Assembly: GCF_014633365.1 (NCBI RefSeq)
Contig: NC_068344.1
Location: 4,477,327-4,541,326, forward strand
Length of the DNA stretch: 64,000 nt
Source of the DNA: Diospyros lotus
Taxonomy: Eukaryota > Streptophyta > Magnoliopsida > Ericales > Ebenaceae
Direction of reading: 5' to 3'
Shown here piece after piece: positions 22,805 to 34,390 of the stretch; position 1 is the first letter of the stretch; each line of letters begins with the position of its first letter. The position numbers were made by a program, and so were the translations under genes. A model generated the notes under the pieces. It did not search any database and was not told where the DNA came from. It worked only from the letters and a program-made list of their open reading frames with translations.

Positions 22805-24214
22805 CCCGCAGACTCACCCAAATCCCTCGTTTGAGTTTGGTACTATGCCTTTTTGGCTAGACCCGACTCCTTGGTTAATCTGGCGCCTAGGTCTCTCGGC
22901 AAACTCGAATGCCTGGTAGGAATTTCGCTCCAGGCAACTGTCCAAACCCAGATCCCTTGAGGTAGACTGGCCCAAGGAAGGCATGAAAAGACAACAACCC
23001 TATGACAACTCTGCCATGACCCCGCTTATCGAAGTTGAGTCATCTAGTTGCAATCTGGTACCTATGACCACGAGTCGGCCCGAGATTACTAGAACATCAG
23101 ATGCCTATACCCGCAGACTCACCCAGATCCCTCGTTTGAGTTCGATGCTATGCCTTTTTAGCTAGACCCGACTCCTCGGTTGATCCGGTGCCTAGGTCTC
23201 CTGGCAAACTCAGATGTTTGGTAGAAATCCCATGCTGGATCACTGGCCAAACGTAGATTCCCTGAGATAGGCTAACCCCGAAAGACGGACATGGAGAACA
23301 TAATAGCCAAAGCGCTATAATCCATCATAGGATCGTCGGATGCTCCGGAGACTGTGCCTGTAGGCTCATCGGGATCCATTGACTGAGTCCGGTGCTATGC
23401 TCCCGAGCTAGACTTGACTCCTTAGTTGATCCGGCGCCCAGACCTCCCGGCAAGCTCGGACACCCGGTAAGAATTCCACAATAAAGTCTATCTATCAGGG
23501 GTATGGTTGCCCAAAGATAATTTGGTACTTCAGCCCCTGATCGAGGTAAGATCTTCTTGGGCATTCTGAAACACTTGGTTGAGTCAAGGTGTTAGACCCG
23601 ACTCCTTGGCTAAATATTTTACTCTTCAATTTTGTCTAAAGACAAAACAGAAGAGTATGGGGCAATTATAGTGCCATGAAAAAAGGGATAAAATAAATCA
23701 AAAAGAAAAAAAGAATACGGGATTAAAGAAAGTTGGCGGCAACAATTGCCGCCAGCTGGCAGCCTTTGCAGCCGCAAGGAGCTGCATGCCCCGAGGCACA
23801 GATGCCTTGCGGCTGCATGCCGCGACGCACAACAGCCTCACGGCTGTCTGCCGTGAGGGGAGCAGCTGCCTTGCTGCAGTATTGGCCGCAAGGCACACTG
23901 CCGCGAGGCCCAGCTGCCCCGCGACTGCATCGTTGTAGCCTCCCTCATTTTTTTGGATTGGTCCTGACCCATTCAGCGCCCGCCACGTGTCAACACCAGT
24001 TACCCTCGAGAATCGAGCCCTATAAATACCCAGCTACAGGACATTAATGGGGACTCTCCCAACTTTGGTAAAATCTGGACACTTTGAATATACTTTTATT
24101 ATTTTTTTCGTGAATATTCATCGAGATTCGGGACTAACTTTGGCATCGGAGGGTCTTCGCGGGGAAGATTCCCGCGAGCCTTCTAACCCGTTTTCTCAGC
24201 ATTAACAGGGTCAA

Positions 24215-24760
24215 ATCCTTGCGGCGAGGGAAAAATCTTGTGACGAACCTAGCGGTGAGAAAAAAGTCTTGTGGCGAACCTAGCGACGAGGGAAAAGTCT
24301 TGCGGCGAACCTAGCAGCGAGAGCTAGTGGCAAGACCTTGTGGCAAGAGCTAGTGGTAAGAGCTACTGGCAAGACCTTGTGGCAAGAGCTAATGGCAAGA
24401 CCTAGTGGCGAGAGCTAGTGGCAAGACCTTGTGGCGAGAGGTAGTGGCGAGAGCTAGTGACAAGACCTTATGGCAAGAGCTAGCGACGAGAGCTAGTGGC
24501 AAGACCTTGTGGCAAGAGCTAGCGACGAGAGCTAGTGGCAAGACCTTGTGGCAAGAGCTAGTGGCAAGACCTTATGGCAAGAGCTAGTGACGAGAGCTCG
24601 TGGCAAGAGCTAGCGGTGAGAGCTAGTGGCAAGACCTCGTGGCCAAAACTAATGGCAAGACCTTGTGGCGAGAGCTAGTGGCGAGAGCTAGCGGCGAGAG
24701 CTAGTGGCAAGACCTCGTGGCGAAAGCTAGTGGCGAGAACTAGCGGCAAATCCTTGCGGC
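24215..24760 (+). repeat. Minisatellite in the 3' LTR
   Basis: This is the counterpart of 15,800-16,335 with the same 13-bp halves (gcgagagctagtg, gcaagaccttgtg) but different unit order. The open frame at 24,405-24,587 is a translation of the repeat and is not a gene. Confidence 0.85.
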
Positions 24761-24767
24761 GAGCTGG

Positions 24768-26786
24768 CTGCACTCCCACCCTGCAATTAAAACACAAAAC
24801 AAAACACAATAAAAATTTTATATTTTTTTCTTTCTTTAGGTGAGAGGTTTATACTCGTCAGTGTACGAGTGCAATTGTAGTCCAAACTTAAATTTATATT
24901 TTCTGAATGAGTCCAGGTCGTCCACTGAGAGATTTATTTATGGAAAAATAAAAAGAATGTCACACACAAGCACACACACATTTGGACAAATTGGCAACAA
25001 GGTTTTTTATGGTTTTTTAAACAACAAATACTAGGAAATAAATCAAGGCAGTAATTGAAATAAATACTTTAAGTGAGAATATTAAATTGGATAGTACTTG
25101 AGTTAAGACAATTTCAGTGTCAACCCGTTGATTCTCAAATTTTAACAGATAAGGTTAGTAACATTAATTTAATTTCAGATATGAGGGTTTGTTATTAAAT
25201 GCAATTAGAGATTATGATAGTTCTAGTTTAAGCAATCCCCATACATGATATGTGATATTCTAATTTAAGCAACTACCATAAATCCAATTACAATTAATAT
25301 ACAAGACAACTAAATTAATCATCCGGGTTTGGGTATGATAGCGTTTCCAGTTCTAGTAACTCTCATGCATGACATGAAAGCTCTAAGTTAGGCTTACGCT
25401 CCAATCCAAACCTAGTGATTTCTCAATAATTAAGATACACTCATACTGAAATTTAAATTAATGTTACTCATTTAAAGCGCAGCTTTCTGTGGGAATCATT
25501 GGCGTTGGACACTGTCCTTGTCTTAACCCAAGATTAGATTTAGTTACTCATTTCCATTTAAAAGTTAATTGACATGAATTTAAACGGCGTAATTTAAATA
25601 ACAGAATTTAAATGACAAGAATTAAAATAGCAGAAACTAACCAGCCATTTAGGCGGTGAACAATTAAATGACAAGAATTAAAATTACAGAAATTTAAAGA
25701 CATCAACTAACCGGCCATTTAGGCGGTGAACAATTAAAAGACAATAATTAAAATTACAGAAATTTAAAGGCATAAATTAACCTGCCATTTAGGCGGTGAA
25801 TAATAAAGTAACAATAAATGACATAAGAATTTAAAAGAAGAAAGAAAGGAAGTAAGATCACAAGAGAAAATAATAAAGAATATGAGAGAGAACAAAAGCA
25901 ATTTTCAAAGAGAGAATTCTAAGGAAATAACTAAACTTTGATTCAAGAATAATAATCACACTTACAAATGCAATCAAGTGAGCTATTTATAGGCCACAAG
26001 ATGCAATACAAACCACACAATTTCAATTATTCAATTAGACATAATTATATCTAATGGGCACTCACACACTTAAAGTTAAATGGATTTTAACTATAATACA
26101 CACCTAATATTAAATGGATTTTAGCTAAAATACATACCTAATAAAGCACTCATAAAGTTAAATGAATTTTAGCTATAATATCCACCTAATAGTTAAATGG
26201 ATTTTAGCTAAAAAACACACCTAATAAAGCTCTCACATAAAAAATAAAAATAGATTTCTATAAATTGGTTTTTTAATCTTCATTAGGATTAAAAACAATC
26301 CTTGGGCCTTCTCCAAATAATATCTTCCATGGGTTGCTCAAATTGGGCCTTAATTCTTTATGGACTTGAATTCTTCATGGACTTTAATTTTTCATGGGCT
26401 TGATTTCTTCATGGGCTTGAATTCTTCATGGGCTTGATTTCTTCATGGACTTGAAGTCTTCATGGCTAAAAAATAAAAAATAATAATAATAATTTAATGT
26501 TATTAATAAATTATATATTATATATATGTATTACACATGGCACATATATATATATTAGATTATATTATATATATATTACATGCATGCATATAATGATGTA
26601 TATGTATTATATATAATTTTATATATTATTATTATTTACTTTAGAACTTCATTTCATTCATCTTTCAATTTAAACTTGCATATAACCATAAAATATATAT
26701 TAATATCTAATTTAAGCCATATTTAAGATCAAAAAAGGGGATATAATTATAATAAAATTTTTACAAAATTAATCACTAATCACGAG
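24768..26786. mobile_element. Unclassified 2-kb insertion in the 3' LTR
   Basis: The LTR sequence is interrupted between ggcgag and cgagcatcc, which suggests a 3-4 bp duplication (cgag). Inside are about three tandem units near 25,620-25,805 (each containing ccatttaggcggtgaa), ttcatgggcttga repeats at 26,340-26,465, and a TA-rich stretch at 26,500-26,640. No coding frame or clear terminal repeats were found. It could be an LTR in reverse orientation or another non-coding transposon. Confidence 0.55.
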
Positions 26787-26909
26787 CATCCTAACGACAA
26801 TCTCCCTTGAAGCAACATCTTTTACAACAACCTAACTTCACCCGACACCGAGCTCGAATGGACCCCACATCACAAATTTTAATTGTTGTATTTTAGCAAC
26901 AACAATTAC

Positions 26910-27347
26910 AAATTTACACGATGGATGTAAATTTGTAAAATTTGATTGTAAAAATTATGTGGAAACATCTGAGGGCTCCATTTCAATGTTTTTAAAATAT
27001 TTTTATTTTTAAAATATCAAAAAATAATAAAAATATTTTTTGATTATTTCTATAATTTTGAAAATGAAAATATCAAAAATGTTCAATACGAGGAGATTAG
27101 AGATGAAACTTTGATTTTTAAAATTTATTTGAATGTATTATGAAATTTATGTTTATTTTTAATTAAATAATTAATTTTTATAATTTTTTATATCAAAAAT
27201 TATATTGATAAAAAATTATATTTTTTTAATTTACTTATTTTTTATATGTTTATTTTTTTTCAAAAATATTACTTTTTATTTTTATTTAATATCATGTATA
27301 TTGCCTATTTTCGTGTAACTTAACTTACATGGAGACATTTGTAGGAG
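26910..27347. other. AT-rich DNA without a recognised gene
   Basis: Poly-A/T rich. No coding frame and no repeat structure was recognised. Confidence 0.5.
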
Positions 27348-27833
27348 TTCTACTACAGGGCCATACCACCTCATAGAAAGGCTTACAGAATAGGGTTGAA
27401 AAGACCAAAACACCCTCCATTGCATAGCCCAGTCCTCGCCTCTCTCTTTTCTCCCTCCCATGGCAGATCTACACGCAGAGCCCTTGCCTCCCTCATCTCT
27501 ATCTTTTCTGCGCGACCCCCCAACCGCCACACCTTGCCTCGCTCGTCGCCTCTCCTCAGTTGTCACCTTGCCTCCAGCATTGTCGCCTCGTTACACCTCG
27601 CCGATCGTCGCTGGATGCAGCGACGGTCGGCGAGGCGACGATGCTGGCGGCGAGGCAACGAGAGAGGCAAGGCGCAACGGTCGCACGGAGAAGACAGAGA
27701 GGAGGGAGGCAAGGGCTCAACAAAATAGCCATGGAAGAAGGGAGAGAAGAGAGAGCCGAAGGTGGGCGAGGGCAATTGGGTCATTTTAACCCTATTCGGT
27801 AAGCCTGTCTATAAGGCGTCGGGCAATGTAGAA
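27348..27833. mobile_element. Foldback (long-TIR) element with GC-rich loop
   Basis: The outer 45-50 bp are inverted repeats: ttctactacagggcc and ggcttacagaatagggtt on the left match, inverted, the sequence ending at 27,833. The inner arms continue as imperfect inverted repeats (CT-rich on the left, GA-rich on the right, including an inverted ccatgg near 27,459 and 27,730) and meet in a palindrome near 27,600-27,630 (cgccgatcgtcgctg / cagcgacggtcggcg). The several 70-110 codon frames on both strands are by-products of this symmetry. A Mutator-like MITE is possible; no clear TSD was found. Confidence 0.7.
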
Positions 27834-28406
27834 TTATTCCATTTGTGGATGGAGAGCAGCAATAATATATATATATATATATATTTATTATAGAGATGGT
27901 TAGGGCCAGGGGAGGGGGCTCAAAGTATTAAATGCATCTCTATCTTCCAAGTCGACATATGCATGCACCTCCACACAACATGAAGACCCAGAGGTGTAGA
28001 CTGGCGGGAGTGAAAGGGATTTGGCAAAAAGATTTGAGCAAGTCTAAGAGAAATTTAAACATTATATAATTTATTTAATTATATATTTATTAAAAATTAA
28101 ATAAATTGAACATTATCACGCTTAAACGTTGTTTGACAGCGTTTTAGAAAATTTCTCCCTTATTTTTTTTCAAAATGTTGTTCATATCTTATTTAGTTGA
28201 TCTAATATTTTACAATTTTAACCTTTAACAACTATTATATTTTCAATTTTATCTCTCTCTTTCATCTCTCTTACCTTATCTTTTTCATCGGCTCCTTCTA
28301 GCTCCTATACTATCATGACCCTCCTCCATCATGGCCATTGATTGCAACCTCTAATTCCTCCACTACAGTCATTGCCCGCCACCTTCAGCTCATCCATTGT
28401 GGTCGT
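27834..28406. other. Intergenic DNA without a recognised gene
   Basis: Contains a short AT microsatellite near 27,865-27,885. Nothing coding was recognised. Confidence 0.5.
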
Positions 28407-28516
28407 CTATGTTGCACGGAAACACCTTATATGCCTATTTTTTTAGAAGAATATCCCTTTCCACGTTTCCATTTCCTATCAGAAACGTTTCCCGTTTCTG
28501 TTTCCGTGCAACATAG
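28407..28516. mobile_element. 110-bp MITE with perfect 17-bp TIR and 8-bp TSD
   Basis: The left end CTATGTTGCACGGAAAC is an exact inverted match of the last 17 bp. GTGGTCGT is repeated on both sides (28,399-28,406 and 28,517-28,524), which suggests the hAT superfamily. A second copy of its right three quarters lies at about 40,312-40,399, directly after the Tat element's 3' LTR, without the left terminus. Confidence 0.85.
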
Positions 28517-28882
28517 GTGGTCGTCGATAGTTATCTTCAGCTCCACCATTGCGACCACAACTTGCCGCCTCCAACTCCTCTATTATTACTCCAGCTTCCA
28601 ACAAATTCATATATTTTTAATAATTATATTAATATATTTTTTATTAATTATATATAATTTATCAATACGTAACAATTTTACTAACTAAACATTAATTTAT
28701 AATTTTTTTAATTAAAAATTAATATTTTTATTAATTTCATTTATATTATTCAACAACATATCCATATTAGTCTTTTTGTTAAGTTCTGATAACTTATCAG
28801 ATTTTTCAAATCAAACACATAATTATATAAGTGACAGTTTAAAATACATTTATCCAAATACATTATCAATGTAAAAGTTACC
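28427..28882 (+). repeat. 455-bp direct repeat, left copy (flanks the Tat element)
   Basis: Sequence from inside the 110-bp MITE up to aaaagttacc, which ends exactly where the 5' LTR starts at 28,883. The same sequence, with scattered differences, is at about 40,312-40,767 just after the 3' LTR. It is AT-rich and non-coding. Confidence 0.85.
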
Positions 28883-29710
28883 TGTTACGGGTATTTCTCG
28901 CTCCACTCTTTGTAGGCCGGATTTAACATGATGGTTTGGCCCAAACGTTCGAGGCCCAATAAATCGAACTGAGCTCGTTAAAGCGAGCTCGGATAGTGCT
29001 GAAGCTCGGGGTCAAACATCGGGGCCAAGCGAGCTCCCGGTAGCGCCTCTGACTCTTTGACATATTCAAACGGCCCCCAGATATACTCTAGAAAGGTTCC
29101 CAGCGACCTTCACAGCTCGTCGGCTTAGCTCGTCAGCTCGCATCACAGAAGAGGTGCGTGTTGCGGCATACAGGCAAGCAAAGAGCCGCCCTGACTAGGC
29201 CCATTGGGCCCATTCTCTCGGCCTATCTCACCGACCCATGTCGGTCCCATCCTGGCCTTCTGGCAACATCATTACAGTCGCATCTGGATTTCCAAACGTC
29301 CCCCTCAGATCCCATTCTCATTAATGACAGATCTCATCCGCATTAATGACAGATCCCATCCACATTAATGGAAGATCCCATCCTCATTAATGAGTCTCGT
29401 CAACACCTCGCCGCCGCAGGAACACCCTCGCCGGCTTTTCCATCCCATCACCTCCACACATACGAAGCAGGCAAGAAAGCTTTTGAGCTGATATATATAT
29501 CAACCAACCCTCTTAAGGGCGAGGGTATGTACTCTTGACGACTAACTTAAGAACATCCAATATTTCTGCTTACTCGCTCACTAACTTGAGCTTCGGAGTA
29601 TCTTGCAAGGACGGGCCGTCCGCTCAGCAAAACAGACCAAATACCTCATTGTCCATCTCTCGGATCTACCATACAAGTGCGGGTTAACAAATCTCCGTCA
29701 ACCAATTCTA
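28883..29710 (+). repeat. 5' LTR of the Tat element
   Basis: It begins TGTTACGGGTATTTCTCGC and ends near accaattc. It contains three to four copies of a cattaatgacagatccc-type motif (29,310-29,400) and a short TA repeat (29,490). Its partner at 39,463 has a longer TA repeat (40,073-40,090). The exact 3' end is uncertain because about 13 bp lie between the last shared base and the PBS. Confidence 0.85.
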
Positions 29711-29760
29711 AACGTCGATATTTTGGCGCTAAAAGGAGGGCTGCTCTGGTAAAATTATCA

Positions 29761-31640
29761 ATGTCGAGAACTAGAAACACGGGAGGTTCCGGGGCAACAA
29801 CCAACCGACCTACAAATCATGCCAACTGTATGCTGGAGATTCCGCAAGCTGGGGGAGTTGTGGCATCTACCTCCATGCCTCCTCCGGCCGAAGCTACCCA
29901 TGGAATCCCTTCACGGTGCCCTTACCCGCCCGTGACTCCAACCGCCGATGCAGAGGTAACGCAGATATGGTAGCAACGTTAGGAAACACTGGAGAACACT
30001 GTCATGCAGCTCGCCAATGCAATGAAGGTGTTAGCCCAAGCACAAGTCCAGACAGCACAGACGCAGGCGACTCCCTCTCAACCTCCGGGTGGCGGACCCC
30101 CTCCAGAAGAAAGAGAAGGTAGGAGGGACACAAGGCGAGCTGGCTCGGTCCGCTCCTCCAACCTACACTCTCGAAGGGCGAAAGAGTGGCGATGCTACAA
30201 CGGGGAGCCTAGGGTGCACCTCGCCAAACAAAGGACGAGTGCCAGCCCTTATGGAAATCGCGATGAATATACCCATGAAGGGAATCGCCGACTTGGGAAT
30301 CCACGACATAAGAGTTCCTGGGCGGGGATCAGCAATGGTCATGACACCCGCCGCAGCTCCCCTGACGTTGAGAATAGGGGACGACCTCCCCCGCGAGATC
30401 GCCATCGCTCAGGACCAGTTTCCGCACGGGAAGAACAACCCCCACCGGATGGTCGGCGAATCAGGACCCCATAGTGGAGGAACTACTGCTAAGAATTCAA
30501 CAGCTGGAGGCCAGACATGGGGCGCACAATCGGAGGGAAACCCGTAAAGAAAAGACCCTGTTCTCCAGGGAAATAGAGCTGGAGCCCCTCCCCCGTAGAT
30601 TTAAGGTCCCCAGCATCCCTCAGTACAATGGGGACAGCGACCCCTTCGATCACTTGGACGCTTTCAATGTCCAGATGGACCTGCAAACCTCTAGCTCATT
30701 GGCCAAGTGTCGAGCTTTTCCCGCGACCTTGGGAGATATTCCCCGGGCGTGGCTAAGAAGACTTCACCCCCGCAACATTTGCAGTTGGGAGGAATGCCAA
30801 AGGAAATTTATAGATCAGTACAGGTCGTTTCGAAGGCAACTCGCTCCAATATGCCACCTCGCTACAGTATTCCAACGGTCTGGCGAATCTTTGAAAGATT
30901 ACATAGAAAAGTTCAAACACAAAGTGAATAATGTCGAGAGCCCCTCCGACGAAAGTATCCTAACTGCGATCTCCGCCTGGCTTCGGAAGGATGGGAAACT
31001 TTACAAAAGCATCTATAAGTCTCCAGTAAGGGATCTCGGCGAGTTTTACGAGCGAGCTGCGAAGGAGGTTTGGTGGGAAAAAACATTCGGCCTAAAAAAG
31101 TCGAGCGACCAGAAGAAGGGGGCGGAACACACCGACCAGAGCAAGAAGAGAGCTGATGAAGACTCTCGCAAGGAAGGTTGAGAACGAAGCCCCAATGACC
31201 AGACGGCCAAAAAGGCGAGGTTCGGACAGGGAAATGAACGACCAGCACGCTAGAGTCGGTATGAAAATTACAACATCTTATCCGACTCCCAAGACAGGAT
31301 CTTCGCTACAGAGCGCAACAAGGAGGATTTCGGAAGGCCTAATCCCCTGAAGACTCCCGACAAGTACAGAACCAAGAGCAAATTTTGCGCCTACCACAAC
31401 GAAGTGGGACATACCACCTCTGAATGCTGGGCGCTGAAAGATGCAATCGAAGAACTGATCAGGAGAGGTCAGCTGCGTGACTATGTGGTGCATCCTAGGA
31501 ATCAGCAGCCCAAACAGCCGACTCAGCAAAACCCTGGTCAAACTCCTGAGCAGGATCAGACGCCTATGGTGAGAACTATCTTCACTATCCATGGGGGGGC
31601 CCACATCACGGGGACTTCCAATAGGTCACACGAATGATAT
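29761..31640 (+). pseudogene. Tat gag pseudogene
   Basis: The ATG at 29,761 opens a frame (MSRTRNTGGSG) with two early TAG stops near 29,971 and 29,982 and one frameshift before 30,474. The 30,474-31,181 frame includes the gag core (VPSIPQYNGDSDPFDHLDAF; then AWLRRLHPRNICSWEECQRK) and FKHKVNNVESPSDESILTA near 30,910. After TGA and TAG stops, the C-terminal zinc-binding region follows (CAYHNEVGHTTSECWALK near 31,388), the shortened knuckle typical of Tat gag. Gag packages the element RNA in the cytoplasm; this copy is not functional. Confidence 0.85.
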
Positions 31641-32165
31641 GTTCGGGAAGCCGACCACCTTCTGCTTATCGGGGATGGCAGCCAAGAGTGACCCTCCAAG
31701 AAATCCAAGACAGCTTCGGAAGATGTCTCTTTCACTAAAGATGATTTTAAAGACGTGCACTGGCCGCACAATGATGCCCTTGTAATCCGAGCTTGGATCG
31801 GCAATATGGAAGTACGGAGAGTCATGATAGACACAGGTAGGTCGGTGAACGTCATGTATAAGGAATGTTTCGACCAGATGGGATTAAGCCTGGACCAACT
31901 GACCTCCTCTCCGGAGCCCCTATACGGATTCATTAGTGATGCGGTAATACCGAAATGGTGCCTAAGGCTCCCATTAACAGTTGGGGAATCAGACCTCCAG
32001 GCCACGACAATGGCGGATTTCCTCATCATTGATAGTCATTCCGCATACAATGTCGTCATGGGTAGACCAACCATGAACGACTTGGACCTGGTTATCTCAA
32101 CCAAGACCCTGGCAATCAAATTCCCGACCCTAAAGGGGATCGGTTGTATGAAGGGTGAACAGTAG
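31641..32165 (+). pseudogene. Tat protease region
   Basis: This stays in the same frame as gag (gag-pol is one frame), after TGA codons near 31,636 and 31,688. The retropepsin-like active site reads VMIDTGRSVNVMY near 31,825, where the residue after DTG is R rather than the usual S. The conserved hydrophobic-Gly motif follows near 32,055 (YNVVMGRP). A TAG at 32,163 separates it from RT. Confidence 0.8.
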
Positions 32166-32225
32166 TCAGCGAGGCGCTGTTACGAGAAGGCACTGAAAAT
32201 AGGGCTTAAAGGAAAAAAGATAAAT

Positions 32226-33540
32226 ATGGTTTCCGGAGGGGAGGCCCGAGTCTCCAATAACCAGGGAGTCAGCCACAACCTAGACCCACGCAATGTGGAC
32301 TGCAACCGAACCGCCAGCCCGGCGGACGAGCTGGAAGATGTTATAGTCAGCAGCTCAGACTTTGAAAGGCGTCTCCAGGTGGGCAGAGGTCTCTTCCTCA
32401 AGATAAAATCCCAACTGACCGAATTCCTTAATGCCAATCTGGACGTGTTCGCGTGGAACCATGAAGATATCGTGGGAATAGACCCAACGATAATGCAGCA
32501 TCAGCTCAATGTCAACCCCAACCATAAACCGGTTCGTCAGAAAAGGAGACCGATGATGGCCGAGCGATATGTGGCTTTGAAGGAAGAAGTGGATAAACTC
32601 TTAGCCAGTAGGTTTATCCGGGAAGCTCAATATCTGACATAGGTGGCGAACCCGGTCCTGGTGAAGAAGAAGAACGGGAAGTGGAGAACTTGCATCGACT
32701 TCACTGACCTAAACAAAGCTTGCCCAAAAGACAACTTCCCTCTACCAAGAATTGACCAGCTCGTGGATGCAACGGCCGACCACCAGCTTCTAAGCTTCAT
32801 GGATGCCTACTCAGGGTACAATCAGATCCCAATAAACCCCGATGAAGAGGAGCATACGTCCTTTATGACGGACCAAGGATTATACTGTTATAAGGTAATG
32901 CCCTTTGGACTGAGAAATGCAGGGGTGACATACCAACGGCTAGTCAACATGATATTTGGAGATCTAATAGGGAAAACCATGGAAGTATACATTGATGATA
33001 TGCTGGTGAAATCCAGACAGGTCGCCAACCATGTTAACGACCTAGGAGAAACATTCTAGATTCTGAGGAAGTACCAAATGAACTTAAATCCACTCAAATG
33101 CTCGTTCGGTGTGACTTCTGGAAAGTTTTTGGGATTCATGGTAAATGAAAGGGGAATCGAGGCCAACCCTGAGAAGATCCAAGCTCTACTTGACATGCGA
33201 TCGCCCACCAAGACTAAGGAAGGGCAAAGCCTAAACAGACAGGTTACGACCCTTAGCAGGTTCGTCTCCAAATCTTCTGATAAATCCATCCAATTTTTCA
33301 AAATCCTGAAGAAAACAAGTAGCTTCGAATGGACGGAAGAGTGCGAGACTGCCTTCCAGCAATTGAAAGACTACATGGGACGGGCTTCCCTCATGTCAAA
33401 GCCAAAAGAAGGGGAGGAACTGATTGTCTACCTAGGGGTGTCTGAATACGCAATAAGCACCGCCCTGGTTCGAGATGAAGACCGGGTTCAATATCCAATA
33501 TACTATGTAAGCCACAGGCTACTCAACGCTAAAACAAGAT
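32226..33540 (+). pseudogene. Tat reverse transcriptase
   Basis: RT of the Ty3/gypsy type in the same frame: FAWNHEDIVGIDP near 32,448, KKNGKWRTCIDFTDLNKACP near 32,670, FMDAYSGYNQI near 32,797, VMPFGLRNAG near 32,897, and the catalytic YIDDMLVKS box near 32,989. The primer-grip/thumb part (LNPLKCSFGV) continues to the RNase H. In-frame stops at 32,640 (TAG), 33,057 (TAG) and 33,539 (TAA) show decay. Confidence 0.9.
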
Positions 33541-34390
33541 AATTCCCCATGGAAAAGCTCGCTTTCTCCCTAGTGGTCGCATCCCGAAAGCTACGCCCCT
33601 ATTTTCAAGCCCATTAGATCGGTGTGTTGACCAAACATCCACTGAAGCAGATTTTACAGAAGCCTGATTCATCCGGCCGCCTCCTCAAATGCGCGATCGA
33701 GCTCGCCCAATTCAACATAAAATACAAGCCAAGGACAGCCATAAAGGGTCAGATACTAGCAGACTTCGTTGCAAAATTTATAGGACCGGCGGAAGAACCA
33801 GCCCCCCCAACCTCGTCAGTCTGGGAATTATTTGTTTATGGCTCTTCCAGCGAGCATGGGTCAAGAGCTGGCGTACTCCTGGTGAGCCCGGAGGGACACA
33901 AAATCCCCTACGCATTGGGGTTCGGGTTTAAAGAAACCAACAACGAAGTCGAATACGAAGCACTACTAGCCGGTCTCCGCCTAGCAAAAGAAGTCAAGAC
34001 AGAGCGGTTAAAAATTTTCAACGACTCCCAGCTCGTGGTATGTCAAGTACAAGGGGAATATCAGGAAAAGGGCCCAACGATGGTAGCGTACCTCCAGAAA
34101 GTTCAGGAATTGTTACACTTTTTCGAAGAGTGCGAAGTAAATCAAGTCCCGTGGAGCCAAAACTCTCATGCCGATGCCCTAGTTCGCTTGGCTTCAGTTG
34201 GAGAAATTGACTCATTGGGAACCATCCCCATAGAATTTCTAGCAACACCGAGCGCGGAGAAAAGAACTGAGACATTGACGGTCGAGCTAAGGCCAGATTC
34301 ATGGATGAAACCAATCATGGACTATTTGCAAGGGGGACAGTTGCCAAGCGACAAACTTGAGGCACGCTGCCTTAGAGCCGGGTGGCCAGA
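33541..34390 (+). pseudogene. Tat RNase H and second, archaeal-type RNase H
   Basis: After the gypsy RNase H remnant (to about 33,780; TAG at 33,615) a second RNase H domain runs from about 33,826 to 34,200: WELFVYGSSSEHGSRAGVLL, then TNNEVEYEALLAGLRLA, then NDSQLVVCQVQGEYQ, ending with HADALVRLAS. This arrangement, a duplicate RNase H of archaeal type, is known in Tat elements. The first catalytic aspartate expected before GSSS is Y here, so the enzyme would be inactive. A frameshift at about 34,390 leads into the integrase frame. Confidence 0.88.

Larger units (their letters stand above)
18320..23400 (+). repeat. About 305-bp tandem repeats in the gypsy 3' region
   Basis: A unit with anchors (aggtcaagtc..cctag and cagactcaccc..atccctc) starts at about 18,336, 18,645 and, after the inserted solo LTR, 23,032; spacing corrected for the insertion is 305-309 bp. 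A shorter and more divergent fourth unit follows near 23,300. There is no coding capacity. Tandem repeats just upstream of the 3' LTR are known from Tat-lineage elements. Confidence 0.85.
15274..26904 (+). mobile_element. Non-autonomous Ty3/gypsy element carrying nested insertions
   Basis: Two LTRs (15,274-16,458 and 23,667-26,904, the second enlarged by an insertion) enclose a PBS, a gag remnant, a pol tail and tandem repeats. The PBS tggcgccgtctatggga at 16,462 is the type used by plant Tat/Ogre-related gypsy elements. Protease, RT, RNase H and integrase are deleted between about 17,930 and 17,936. Flanks gttac (15,269-15,273) and attac (26,905-26,909) match at four of five positions as a TSD. 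A solo LTR (18,728-22,804) lies within its 3' region. Assignment to Tat is inferred from the PBS and the 3' tandem repeats. Confidence 0.8.
23667..26904 (+). repeat. 3' LTR of the gypsy element, split by an insertion
   Basis: It begins TATAGTGCCATG (5' LTR: TGAAGTGCCATG) after a G-rich tract and ends CAACAACA. The first 1.1 kb (to about 24,767) and the last 118 bp (from about 26,787) match the 5' LTR; a 2-kb unrelated insertion lies between them. The minisatellite is at 24,215-24,760. The two LTRs differ at many positions, so the element is not recent. Confidence 0.85.

Noticed and set aside
24405..24587. Repeat-protein-like frame with ARASGKTLWQEL units
   Set aside because: Translation of a 26-bp minisatellite in an LTR; the other LTR has a different array.
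27282..27802. Several 70-110 codon frames on both strands
   Set aside because: Caused by the symmetry of the foldback element at 27,348-27,833.
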